Of a DNA stretch of 14,744 nucleotides, positions 7,140-13,955 are shown one piece after another (positions within the stretch are counted from its first letter, which is position 1; the number at the start of each line of letters is the position of its first letter). Origin of the DNA: Syntrophomonadaceae bacterium. GTDB taxonomy: Bacteria; Bacillota; Syntrophomonadia; Syntrophomonadales; Syntrophomonadaceae. The translations under genes were made by a program, and so were the position numbers. Under the pieces are notes generated by a model. That model was not told the origin of the DNA, searched no databases, and saw nothing but the letters and a program-made list of their open reading frames with translations. The DNA is taken from NCBI GenBank assembly GCA_012840625.1, contig DUSB01000008.1:1-14744 (forward strand), in the 5' to 3' direction.

Positions 7140-7421
7140 ATGTTTTTTATTAGCCGTTTTGAATCCATAGATGGTATACCCAATGAAGAGCAGATAGAGG
7201 AATGGACGGAGTCGTTCTTTCACAGCCTGTTAAACATATTAAATAGCTTCTTCAGTCATGTTTCGGTCGAAGAAGCGGTATCCAGGATGGAGCTGGTGCC
7301 TTTTGCGGAACTGGTCCAAGATGAGCTGAGGGGTGAAAGTGAAGAGATTGTTGCTATAGCGGTTAGCAAAGTAAATGAGCTGGCTGAAATAGAGCTGGCT
7401 TTTATGCGGTCCTATCTGTAA
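7140..7421 (+). CDS. Hypothetical small acidic protein
   Basis: I do not recognise this 93-residue protein. It has no signal peptide or membrane segment, is rich in Glu, and looks all-helical: residues 15-40 (EEQIEEWTESFFHSLLNILN), then a run of amphipathic helices with a repeated Glu-Leu pattern (VAIAVSKVNELAEIELAFM). The ATG at 7140 is preferred to the in-frame ATG at 7119 because AGGGGG (7127-7132) stands 7 nt before it. The gene follows TetR by 136 bp, in the same direction. Good ribosome binding site and coding-like composition make it a real gene; the function is not deducible. Confidence 0.65.
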   Translation: MFFISRFESIDGIPNEEQIEEWTESFFHSLLNILNSFFSHVSVEEAVSRMELVPFAELVQDELRGESEEIVAIAVSKVNELAEIELAFMRSYL

Positions 7422-7497
7422 TGGGATAGAAGCTTTATAAAATGGTGGTAGGTAGGGCTTATTAAGAATTGGGAAAAAATTACTGGCCGCTTAAGAC

Positions 7498-7526
7498 TTC
7501 ACGTGGGGCTTTAATGGTGATACAAT
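7498..7526 (+). promoter_or_regulatory. Promoter of the small zinc-ribbon gene
   Basis: TTCACG (7498-7503), 17 nt, then TACAAT (7521-7526) preceded by TGA, an extended -10 (TGn). The start codon follows 43 bases after the -10. Confidence 0.5.
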
Positions 7527-7569
7527 TTGTTAAGTTGGAACTGGTATTCATCATTAAGGAGCGCGAAAT

Positions 7570-7743
7570 ATGGACAAATGCGATTTATGCAGCAAACAAT
7601 ATCCTGAAGCCACCCTGAAAAAGATGGTACAAATTATGGGGCGCAAGGCCTATTTGCAAAATGTCTGTCCTGCATGCCAGGCTGTGATTATAAATAATCC
7701 CAACTATTATTATTTACAGGATTTTAAAAAGGCCGGGCAGTAA
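7570..7743 (+). CDS. 57-residue protein with two CxxC pairs (putative zinc ribbon)
   Basis: This short gene encodes a 57-residue protein starting MDKCDLCSKQ. CDLC (Cys4, Cys7) and CPAC (about residues 33-36) form the four-cysteine knuckle of a zinc ribbon. Between them is a basic helix (LKKMVQIMGRKAYLQ), and the tail is Asn/Tyr-rich (NNPNYYYLQDF). AAGGAG lies 8 nt before the ATG. It has its own extended -10 promoter and is closed by a strong terminator, so it looks monocistronic. Such proteins usually bind a metal or a partner macromolecule; no specific role can be assigned. A rubredoxin-like iron site is less likely, since the spacing and flanks lack rubredoxin features. Confidence 0.75.
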   Translation: MDKCDLCSKQYPEATLKKMVQIMGRKAYLQNVCPACQAVIINNPNYYYLQDFKKAGQ

Positions 7744-7768
7744 TAGGACTATATGCTTAATCAACTGT

Positions 7769-7808
7769 GGCGTTACAGCCGATTATCATCGGCTGCAGCG
7801 CCTTTTTT
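7769..7808 (+). terminator. Strong rho-independent terminator
   Basis: The perfect inner stem CAGCCGAT-TATC-ATCGGCTG (7776-7795) is extended by GGCGTT/(C)AGCGCC to a 15-position stem with one A-C mismatch. Six T follow (7803-7808). It lies 25 bases after the stop of the zinc-ribbon gene and isolates it from the acyl-CoA dehydrogenase. Confidence 0.85.
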
Positions 7809-7887
7809 CATGGGTGAAGCACGGGAACGGACGGTCCTGCTGTCTCATTCTTTCTCTAGCCTCCCCGTATCTCCTCTGGCTGTTATC

Positions 7888-7916
7888 TTACGCATTAGAA
7901 ATATTTCTGTTAAAAT
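7888..7916 (+). promoter_or_regulatory. Possible acyl-CoA dehydrogenase promoter with palindromic operator
   Basis: The -10-like TAAAAT (7911-7916) carries an extended TGT before it; the -35 is weak (TTACGC at 7888-7893, 17 nt). A perfect 12-bp palindrome AGAAATATTTCT (7897-7908) fills the spacer, a suitable place for a repressor. The binding protein is unknown. Confidence 0.4.
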
Positions 7917-7941
7917 ATTACCAATGAAAAATGCTGAAGAT

Positions 7942-7949
7942 AAGGGGGA
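7942..7949 (+). promoter_or_regulatory. Ribosome binding site deciding the acyl-CoA dehydrogenase start
   Basis: AAGGGGGA stands 7 nt before ATG 7957. The same frame is open from 7753, but that extension crosses the preceding terminator and the promoter region, so it is rejected. The ATG at 7953 is out of frame. Confidence 0.75.
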
Positions 7950-7956
7950 AAAATGG

Positions 7957-9786
7957 ATGACCGCTAAATATGCGTATAATCCAAGGGATGCAAAGTTTAT
8001 CCTTACTGAATGGCTGCCGGTGGAAGAGATTTTTAGTTATGAGCGCTTTCAAGCTTACAGCAAAGAAGACATCGATCTTATTCTGGAACAGGCACATCGG
8101 ATGGTCAGGGACATTGTGGCCCCGACAAATGACATAGGTGAAGAGCACGTACCTCGCCTGGAGAACGGCCGGATTATTGGACCGCCAACCTGGGGCGAGG
8201 TTTTTCGTTATTACCAGCAAAATGGCTGGGGGACCAGTAATTTTGATGAGGATAATGAAGCACCACTGCCGGAAGTGTTGTATAGCGTGGTGGCAGAAAT
8301 GACCTGTGCGGCCAGTCCTGCCTGGGTGTATTATCCGGCTCTGACTACGGGGGCGGCTAAAGTAATCCAGACCTTTGGTGATGAGGATTTGAAAAAGCGC
8401 TTTCTGCCTAAAATGATGGATGGCAGCTGGCAGGGCTGTATGTGTATTACGGAGCCGGCGGCGGGGACTGATGTTGGTGATACCCTGACCCGGGCTTATC
8501 CCACCGAAGAAGAGGGTATTTATAAGATAAAAGGCAGTAAGATCTTTATCAGTGCGGGGGATGGAGATCATGTGGACAATTTCATCTACCTGACGCTGGC
8601 GCGGGTGGAGGGTGCACAGCCGGGAACCAGGGGTTTATCGCTGTTTGTGGTACCGCGTTTCTGGATTAATGAAGATGGCAGTTATACGGATAATGATGTG
8701 GTGACCACCGGTAAGGAGGATAAGTTAGGCATTCGCGGCTGTCCTGCCGTTTCGCTTGCTTATGGTGATAATGATAACTGTCGTGGTTATATAGTAGGGA
8801 ATCCGCCTGATGAAACTGGTGTGGGTGAGGGTATGAAGCAGATGTTTCAGATGATGAATGGTAAACGGATTGAATCCGGGCTGACCAGTACGGGGATTAC
8901 GTCCAATGAGTACCATAATGTGGCTGAGTATGCTCGGGAGCGTATACAGGGGCGGCCGCTGACTGATCCGACCGGGGAACGGGTGCCGATTATTGAACAT
9001 GAAGATATTAAACGGGCGCTGCTTTTGAATAAGGCTACTACGGAGGCCTGCCGGGCAATGGTAACAACGGCCTATTTCTATATGGATATCAGTGAGCATG
9101 ATCCTGATCCACAAAGGCGTAAGTGGGCGGCGGATCGGGTGGCCTGCCTGACACCGGTATGCAAGGCTTATCCCAGCGATGAAGCCTGGACTTTGCTGTG
9201 CGAAACCATTCAGACTTATGGTGGCTATGGTTTTACGGAGGCATATCCAGCTGCACGGGCGGCGAGGGATTGTAAGATTAATTCTATCTATGAAGGAACA
9301 AACTATATACAGTCTATGGACCTGATTGGACGTAAGTGGATTATGCAAAATGGCCAAGCTTTTGCTGATTTATTGCAGGAAATTGAAACCTTCATAAGGA
9401 ATAATAAAGCTAAAATGCTAGATTTTAGCCAAGAGTTTACTTTTTTGGAAAGAGCCTTGCAGGCCTATCGTTTCATGCAGAGCACCACGGCTAAATGGGC
9501 CCGGGAAGGGAAGTTTAATCTGGTGCCCTGTTATTCTCGTCGTATCCTGACGGCTACGGGACAGCTGCTGGGGGCTTATTTCTTGCTGGATCAGGCGCTG
9601 ATTTCCTGGCAGCGTTTGCAGGAGCTGGAGGAGTCGCATTTTGATTATTATTTCTATCTGGGCAAGGTGATATCCGCCCGCTTTTACGTCCGGCAGATCC
9701 TTCCCCATGTATGGTATCTGGCTGATTTGCTGGCGGAGGAAGACAGCACCATTATTGATGCACCGCTGGCAATATTTGCTTTTTAA
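7957..9786 (+). CDS. Acyl-CoA dehydrogenase, long (about 600-residue) type
   Basis: This is a FAD-dependent acyl-CoA dehydrogenase of beta-oxidation, forming a trans-2-enoyl-CoA and passing electrons to an electron-transfer flavoprotein. It has 609 residues: an N-terminal helical region with the short segment YNPRDAKFILTEWL typical of the long subfamily, then MCITEPAAGTDVGD (residues 162-175, FAD and substrate contact), KIFISAGDGDHV (195-206), and GIRGCPAVSLAYGD (258-271). The C-terminal dehydrogenase helices include YGGYGFTEAYPAARAARD and SIYEGTNYIQSMDLIGRK. Glu446 in IYEGT is the expected catalytic base. Residues about 470-609 form the extra C-terminal domain of DmdC/FadE5-like proteins. 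The start is set by AAGGGGGA 7 nt upstream. No terminator is seen after it, so transcription may continue into the next gene. The chain length of its substrate cannot be read. Confidence 0.93.
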   Translation: MTAKYAYNPRDAKFILTEWLPVEEIFSYERFQAYSKEDIDLILEQAHRMVRDIVAPTNDIGEEHVPRLENGRIIGPPTWGEVFRYYQQNGWGTSNFDEDNEAPLPEVLYSVVAEMTCAASPAWVYYPALTTGAAKVIQTFGDEDLKKRFLPKMMDGSWQGCMCITEPAAGTDVGDTLTRAYPTEEEGIYKIKGSKIFISAGDGDHVDNFIYLTLARVEGAQPGTRGLSLFVVPRFWINEDGSYTDNDVVTTGKEDKLGIRGCPAVSLAYGDNDNCRGYIVGNPPDETGVGEGMKQMFQMMNGKRIESGLTSTGITSNEYHNVAEYARERIQGRPLTDPTGERVPIIEHEDIKRALLLNKATTEACRAMVTTAYFYMDISEHDPDPQRRKWAADRVACLTPVCKAYPSDEAWTLLCETIQTYGGYGFTEAYPAARAARDCKINSIYEGTNYIQSMDLIGRKWIMQNGQAFADLLQEIETFIRNNKAKMLDFSQEFTFLERALQAYRFMQSTTAKWAREGKFNLVPCYSRRILTATGQLLGAYFLLDQALISWQRLQELEESHFDYYFYLGKVISARFYVRQILPHVWYLADLLAEEDSTIIDAPLAIFAF

Positions 9787-9875
9787 GCGGATGTATCCAG
9801 GTAAAAAAGTAATAATAAATACTTGTAACCAGGGGTGCAATAATTTAATATGTAAATAATCATATATATAAAAGG

Positions 9876-9903
9876 TTTACTATAGGAACAGGATACTTAT
9901 ACT
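9876..9903 (+). promoter_or_regulatory. Promoter of the FMN oxidoreductase gene
   Basis: TTTACT (9876-9881), 16 nt, then TATACT (9898-9903), in an AT-rich intergenic stretch. The ATG follows 30 bases after the -10. AGGAGG (9918-9923) is the ribosome binding site, 9 nt before ATG 9933. Confidence 0.45.
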
Positions 9904-9932
9904 GGGAGCATTTGTTTAGGAGGTATTGATGA

Positions 9933-10901
9933 ATGAAGACGAAAATCACAGAATTATTTGGTATTAAGCATCCCATTATCTGCGGTGGCATGCTCTGGCT
10001 TTGCAAACCTGACCTGTGTGCAGCGATTTCTAATGCCGGGGGGCTGGGTAATATTACCGCAGGCAACTATGATACGGGCGAAGAGCTGCGGGAAGCCATT
10101 CAGCAGACCCGTGAAATGACCGATAAACCGATCGGGGTCAATATTACTCTGTTACCTTCCTTCCGTATTACCGAGGAAACCTATGATGATTATTTCCGGG
10201 TTTGCTGTGAGGAAAAGGTTACTGCTATCGAGGTATCGGGTAAGCCGGCTACCAAGTATATTGATCAGGTGCACAAAGCGGGCGTCAAGATCATGCACAA
10301 GGTGGGAGCGGTTCGTCACGCTAAAAACATTGAGCGCATCGGGTATGATGCGGTGTTAGCAGCTGGTATTGAAGAGGGCGGACATCCGCTGGACGATAAT
10401 GTTAGCACTATGGTACTGACGCCGCGGATTGTAGAATCGGTTAATATTCCGGTTATCACTACGGGCGGGATAGCTGATGGACGCGGACTGGCAGCGGCTT
10501 TAGCCCTGGGCGCTGAAGGGGTCATGATGGCTACCCGCTTTATTGCTACCAAAGAATGTAATGTTCATCCCAATATTAAGCAGGAGCTGATTAATCGGCA
10601 GGAACAGGACACCACGCTGATCTGCAAGAGTCTTAACCTGCAGGGGCGTGCCCTGAAGAATAAGTTGACAGAAGAAGTTCTGGCCATTGAAGAAGAAGGC
10701 AAAGATCTAGAGCGCATTTTCCCGCTGATTTCCGGGCAGAAGGTTAAAGAAGCTTGGCAAACGGGTGATGTAGATAACGCAGCCTTTATGGTGGGACAAT
10801 CAGTGGGTCTGATTAAAGAGGAACTCAGTTGTCAGGAGCTGATGGATGGTATGGTCAGAGATGCTGAGGAGATTTTTAAACGGAATTTGCAGCGTTTTTA
10901 A
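9933..10901 (+). CDS. Nitronate monooxygenase / FabK-like FMN-dependent oxidoreductase
   Basis: This is a 322-residue TIM-barrel flavoprotein of the 2-nitropropane dioxygenase (nitronate monooxygenase)/FabK superfamily. The sequence shows TELFGIKHPIICGGM at the N-terminus, SNAGGLGNITAG (33-44, FMN phosphate contact), PIGVNITLLPS (66-76), AAGIEEGGHPLDD (143-155, with His151 at the position of the catalytic or substrate-facing His), and ITTGGIADGRGLAAALALGAEGV (FMN phosphate-binding loop). The length fits the family. In an anaerobe, oxygen-dependent nitronate oxidation is doubtful; related proteins reduce enoyl thioesters (FabK) or act on nitro compounds. The next genes encode two more redox flavoproteins, and an acyl-CoA dehydrogenase stands before it. 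It is separated from the next gene by 153 bp that fold into a long hairpin. The family is certain; the substrate is unassigned. Confidence 0.9.
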   Translation: MKTKITELFGIKHPIICGGMLWLCKPDLCAAISNAGGLGNITAGNYDTGEELREAIQQTREMTDKPIGVNITLLPSFRITEETYDDYFRVCCEEKVTAIEVSGKPATKYIDQVHKAGVKIMHKVGAVRHAKNIERIGYDAVLAAGIEEGGHPLDDNVSTMVLTPRIVESVNIPVITTGGIADGRGLAAALALGAEGVMMATRFIATKECNVHPNIKQELINRQEQDTTLICKSLNLQGRALKNKLTEEVLAIEEEGKDLERIFPLISGQKVKEAWQTGDVDNAAFMVGQSVGLIKEELSCQELMDGMVRDAEEIFKRNLQRF

Positions 10902-10944
10902 TGGATAGTGCAGCAAAATAGGATTGCTTTGATTTAGACCAGCA

Positions 10945-10998
10945 CCCTGATAATGGTAGCGGAGGTGTTATGGCCTCCGCATACCGCCCTTATCAGGG
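10945..10998. other. Long imperfect intergenic hairpin
   Basis: Nested arms pair CCCTGATAA (10945-10953) with TTATCAGGG (10990-10998), GGTA (10955-10958) with TACC (10982-10985), and GCGGAGG (10959-10965) with CCTCCGC (10974-10980), leaving an 8-nt loop. About 20 pairs form, with small asymmetric bulges. No T-run follows, so it is not a standard terminator. It could be an RNA-processing or stability element, a T-less terminator, or a small repeat. Confidence 0.7.
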
Positions 10999-11054
10999 GG
11001 GCAAGGGATTATCGAATTTCAAGGTGTCTGTATGGATAGGAGAGGAGGGGTTGC

Positions 11055-12557
11055 ATGTCAAATTATGATGTGGTAGTCGTTGGTGCAGGCAATGGTGGCC
11101 TTGCGGCTGCAGCTACGCTGGCGCAGAAGGGACAGAAGGTGCTTCTTTTGGAGCGTCATAATGTACCTGGCGGCTGTGCAACCAGTTTTTGCCGGGGGCG
11201 TTTTGAATTTGAAGTAGCCCTGCATCAATTAAGCGGCATGGGAGAGCTGCATAATCCGGGACCGTTGAGAAAGTTGCTCAGCAATCTGGGGGTTGAGGAG
11301 CAGCTGGAATGGATCAAAATGGATCAGCTTTACCGTATTGTGGTTCCCGGTGAACTTGATATTCGGCTTCCGGCTGATCGTCAGGAAGCGATCAAGGTTT
11401 TGCAGCAGCGTTTCCCGGCGGAGAAAGAGGCTATCACTGCTTTTTATGATCTCTGCTATCGTTTCATTATGGAGGCCGAGGGAGTTAGCAGAAGCCGGGG
11501 GAAAGCATCCCGGGAGGATTACCCGGTATATTCCCGCTATGCGTTAAAAACTGCTCAGGAAGTACTGGATGAGTTTTTCCAGGATCAGCTGCTGAAGGTT
11601 GCAGTTAGCCTGTACTGGTGTTTTATGGGTTTGCCACCCAGCCGATTGCCGTTCTCGCTGCTGGCGGGCAATATCTTCGTTTATATGGAATATAAACCTT
11701 ATCACATTAAAGGTGGATCACAGGCGCTTTCTAACGCTCTGGTGGAACAGATCCTGTCTTACGGCGGTGATGTGCGCTTTAATTGTTCAGTGGCAAGCAT
11801 TGTAGTGGAGGAAGGCCGGGTTAAGGCGGTGCAAACTGCAGATGGTGATACCATTCCCTGTCGGGCTGTGATCTCCAATGCCTCGCCGATTGAGACCTAT
11901 GTGAACCTTGTGGACGAAGAAGAGGTGCCTGAGGACGAGATGATTCGTATGGGGGGCAGCAGTGTGGGGGTATCGGCGGTGGTTCTTTATATTGGCCTGG
12001 ATTGTCCGCCGGAAGAGCTGAACATCAAGGATTCAACCACCCTGTTCTATCATAGCCCGGATTTTGATGCTACCTTTGAGCGGACGCATTACCTTGATAC
12101 ATCCGAAGATGCTATGATCATGTCCTGTTATACCCTGGAGGATCAGAGTTTTTCGCCACCCGGTACCACCCAGGTGGCCATTGTAACCTTGAAATATGCT
12201 GATCCCTGGTTAAGCGTTCCTCCTACACAGTATGCGGAGACCAAATACCGCAGTGCCGAGGGTCTGCTGCAGCGGGTGGAGGCTGTTTATCCCGGATTTC
12301 GTGAACACATCGAAGAGATTGAAGTGGCCACACCGCTTACTTTTATGCGCTTTTTGAACCATCCCGGCGGAGCTTTCTATGGCTTTGATCAGTATATCAA
12401 AGACAGTCCGCCTTTTTTAAATAATCGTTCCAGTATTCAAGGGCTTTATTTTGCTGGTACCTGGGTAGCAACCTGTGGTTTCCAGCCGACGTTGACTTCT
12501 GGAAATAGTGCTGCTCGTGCAGTGCTAAAAATGCTGGAAAGGGAGGGGAGAGCATGA
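11055..12557 (+). CDS. CrtI/CrtISO/RetSat-like FAD-dependent oxidoreductase
   Basis: This is a 500-residue flavoprotein of the phytoene desaturase/carotenoid isomerase/retinol saturase family (COG1233-like). The N-terminus is a Rossmann dinucleotide-binding fold, VVVVGAGNGGLAAAATLAQ with Gly10, Gly12 and Gly15, followed by LLERHNVPGGCATSF, which typically contacts FAD. Residues about 220-275 give the second FAD-binding segment (KGGSQALSNALVEQI, AVISNASP). The C-terminus LYFAGTWVATCGFQPTLTSGNSAARAV is the closing FAD motif. AGGAGG 6 nt upstream supports ATG 11055. The last four bases overlap the next gene, so the two are translationally coupled. Family members desaturate, isomerise or saturate carbon-carbon double bonds of isoprenoid or similar lipids. 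Without phytoene synthase nearby I infer a lipid or acyl double-bond substrate rather than carotenogenesis. Confidence 0.85.
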   Translation: MSNYDVVVVGAGNGGLAAAATLAQKGQKVLLLERHNVPGGCATSFCRGRFEFEVALHQLSGMGELHNPGPLRKLLSNLGVEEQLEWIKMDQLYRIVVPGELDIRLPADRQEAIKVLQQRFPAEKEAITAFYDLCYRFIMEAEGVSRSRGKASREDYPVYSRYALKTAQEVLDEFFQDQLLKVAVSLYWCFMGLPPSRLPFSLLAGNIFVYMEYKPYHIKGGSQALSNALVEQILSYGGDVRFNCSVASIVVEEGRVKAVQTADGDTIPCRAVISNASPIETYVNLVDEEEVPEDEMIRMGGSSVGVSAVVLYIGLDCPPEELNIKDSTTLFYHSPDFDATFERTHYLDTSEDAMIMSCYTLEDQSFSPPGTTQVAIVTLKYADPWLSVPPTQYAETKYRSAEGLLQRVEAVYPGFREHIEEIEVATPLTFMRFLNHPGGAFYGFDQYIKDSPPFLNNRSSIQGLYFAGTWVATCGFQPTLTSGNSAARAVLKMLEREGRA

Positions 12558-13705
12558 GTGATTTTGGTTCTCTGCTGGAAGGTTATGATCGTTTGCAGCA
12601 GGAAATGGAGATTCTGCAAAAATATGGCCGTGATTATAGAATGGAAAGGAATCGGACGCGAGCAATCGTAGAGCGTTTGCATCCCAAACGTCTGCAGCTC
12701 AAGGTGGCTGAACTTATTGAAGAAACTTACTCTACCCGGACCTTTCGTTTAGTAGCCCGTAATGGCTACCTGCCGCCTTTTCAGGCCGGACAGTACATTA
12801 ATCTTTTCGTCAATGTTGATGGACTGCATACCAGCCGTCCCTATACCATCTCTTCATCCCCCCGGCAGGTTGGGTATTACGACATTACAGTTAAAAGAAT
12901 GCCTGGTGGACTGGTATCCAATTATTTAATGGATCGGATCAAGGTGGGAGATGAATTGGAGAGCAGCGGACCGACCGGGAACTTCTACTACAACCCGCTT
13001 TTTCACGGCAAGAAGCTGTGTTTTATTGCGGGCGGTGCTGGGGTCACGCCTTTTGTAAGCATGGTTCGTGAGACTCTGCAGTCAGGTCTGGATCGTCAAA
13101 TCCATCTTATCTATGGATGCCAGACCCTGGAAGATGTTTTGTTTTACGATCGTATCAAAGATCTGAGTGTACGGCATGATGGATTTTCCTATGATCTGAT
13201 TTTGTCTGAGCCTCATAAAGGGTACGGAGGGCCCACTGGTTTTATTGATGCCCAATTCATAAAAGAATCTTTGCATGGTGAGAAGATGGATATGTTTTAT
13301 ATTTGCGGTCCTCCGGCTATGAAGGAATTTTGTGCCGCGGAGCTGAAGAAGCTGGGGGTACCCCGTCGTAAGATTCGCCAGGAAGTTTCTCCTATTTACG
13401 GAGATATTACTCAACAGCCCGGCTGGCCAGAAGGACTGAGTGCTGATCAGACCTTTACAGTTCGGGCGGGGGGGCGTGAGATTGAGGCTCAAGCCGGCCG
13501 GCCTATCCTAGAAGCCCTGGAGCGTGAGCGGATTAAGATTCCGGTATCATGTCGCTGCGGCGAATGCAGTTACTGTCGGGTGAAGCTGCTTAAAGGGGAG
13601 GTTTTCCAGCCGGAAGGGGTACTGCTGCGCGAAAGTGATCGCCGTTTTGGCTATATTCACGCCTGTAAAGCCTATCCGATCAGTGATATTGAGCTACTGC
13701 TATAA
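12554..13705 (+). CDS. Ferredoxin-NAD(P)H reductase-like protein with C-terminal [2Fe-2S] domain
   Basis: This is a 383-residue fusion of a flavin reductase and a ferredoxin. Residues 1-44 form a helical, charged N-terminal extension of unknown role. Residues about 45-145 are the FAD-binding barrel with RPYTISSSP (95-103). Residues about 150-275 form the NAD(P)-binding domain, with GGAGVTPFVSM (160-170) and ICGPPAM (250-256). Residues about 300-383 form a plant-type [2Fe-2S] domain: Cys333, Cys338, Cys341 and Cys371, spacing CX4CX2CX29C. An extra Cys335 lies inside the loop. It starts inside the preceding stop codon (ATGA), so it is coupled to the CrtI-like gene. I infer that it passes electrons from NAD(P)H to that flavoenzyme or to the FMN protein upstream. 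It resembles phenol hydroxylase-type reductases. A terminator follows. Confidence 0.88.
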   Translation: MSDFGSLLEGYDRLQQEMEILQKYGRDYRMERNRTRAIVERLHPKRLQLKVAELIEETYSTRTFRLVARNGYLPPFQAGQYINLFVNVDGLHTSRPYTISSSPRQVGYYDITVKRMPGGLVSNYLMDRIKVGDELESSGPTGNFYYNPLFHGKKLCFIAGGAGVTPFVSMVRETLQSGLDRQIHLIYGCQTLEDVLFYDRIKDLSVRHDGFSYDLILSEPHKGYGGPTGFIDAQFIKESLHGEKMDMFYICGPPAMKEFCAAELKKLGVPRRKIRQEVSPIYGDITQQPGWPEGLSADQTFTVRAGGREIEAQAGRPILEALERERIKIPVSCRCGECSYCRVKLLKGEVFQPEGVLLRESDRRFGYIHACKAYPISDIELLL

Positions 13706-13807
13706 AGCTATCAGACTTTGTAAAAGCAGGATACGGGTGGGGTTAGCGGGCTGGATGAACTGAGAAGCCCCAGAATTTATGTCGGGATTTGTCACCGATA
13801 GGATTTC

Positions 13808-13839
13808 AGAAACACGAGAGCTGCTCTCGTGTTTCTTTA
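13808..13839 (+). terminator. Terminator of the redox gene cluster
   Basis: A 13-bp perfect stem AGAAACACGAGAG/CTCTCGTGTTTCT (13808-13820 and 13824-13836) with loop CTG is followed by TTAT. It lies about 100 bases after the stop codon at 13705; the T-run is short. Confidence 0.7.
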
Positions 13840-13892
13840 TGTCTACTGGGAGCTGCAAACTGTCGGCAGGAGGGGATCAATCATTAAGCTCA

Positions 13893-13926
13893 GTTGTTTT
13901 GACAACTTATATATAACATGTATACT
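13893..13926 (+). promoter_or_regulatory. PadR gene promoter with inverted repeat on -35
   Basis: A perfect -35 TTGACA (13899-13904), 16 nt, and TATACT (13921-13926) form a near-consensus promoter. An inverted repeat GTTGT-TTTG-ACAAC (13893-13906) overlaps the -35, and ACATGT (13916-13921) overlaps the -10, a layout consistent with autorepression by PadR. The operator role is inferred. Confidence 0.65.
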
Positions 13927-13940
13927 GTATGATTAGGAAT

Positions 13941-13949
13941 AGGAGGTGA
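13941..13949 (+). promoter_or_regulatory. Ribosome binding site for a TTG start
   Basis: AGGAGGTGA, a near-perfect complement to the 16S tail, ends 6 nt before TTG 13956 (AGGAGG itself is 9 nt away). This supports the TTG as the true start. Confidence 0.8.
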
Positions 13950-13955
13950 AAGGTC

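Noticed and set aside
7753..7956. 68-residue N-terminal extension of the acyl-CoA dehydrogenase
   Set aside because: It covers the terminator of the preceding gene and the promoter; homology-like sequence begins at MTAKYAYNPRD.
7918..8571. 217-residue frame antisense to the acyl-CoA dehydrogenase
   Set aside because: Shadow frame, His/Arg/Pro-rich without domain features.
10945..10998. Riboswitch or T-box
   Set aside because: The hairpin lacks any conserved aptamer or T-box motif I can recognise and has no terminator/antiterminator arrangement.
9933..13705. Carotenoid biosynthesis cluster
   Set aside because: Only a CrtI-like gene is present; no phytoene synthase or cyclase is visible, so the carotenoid label is not supported.
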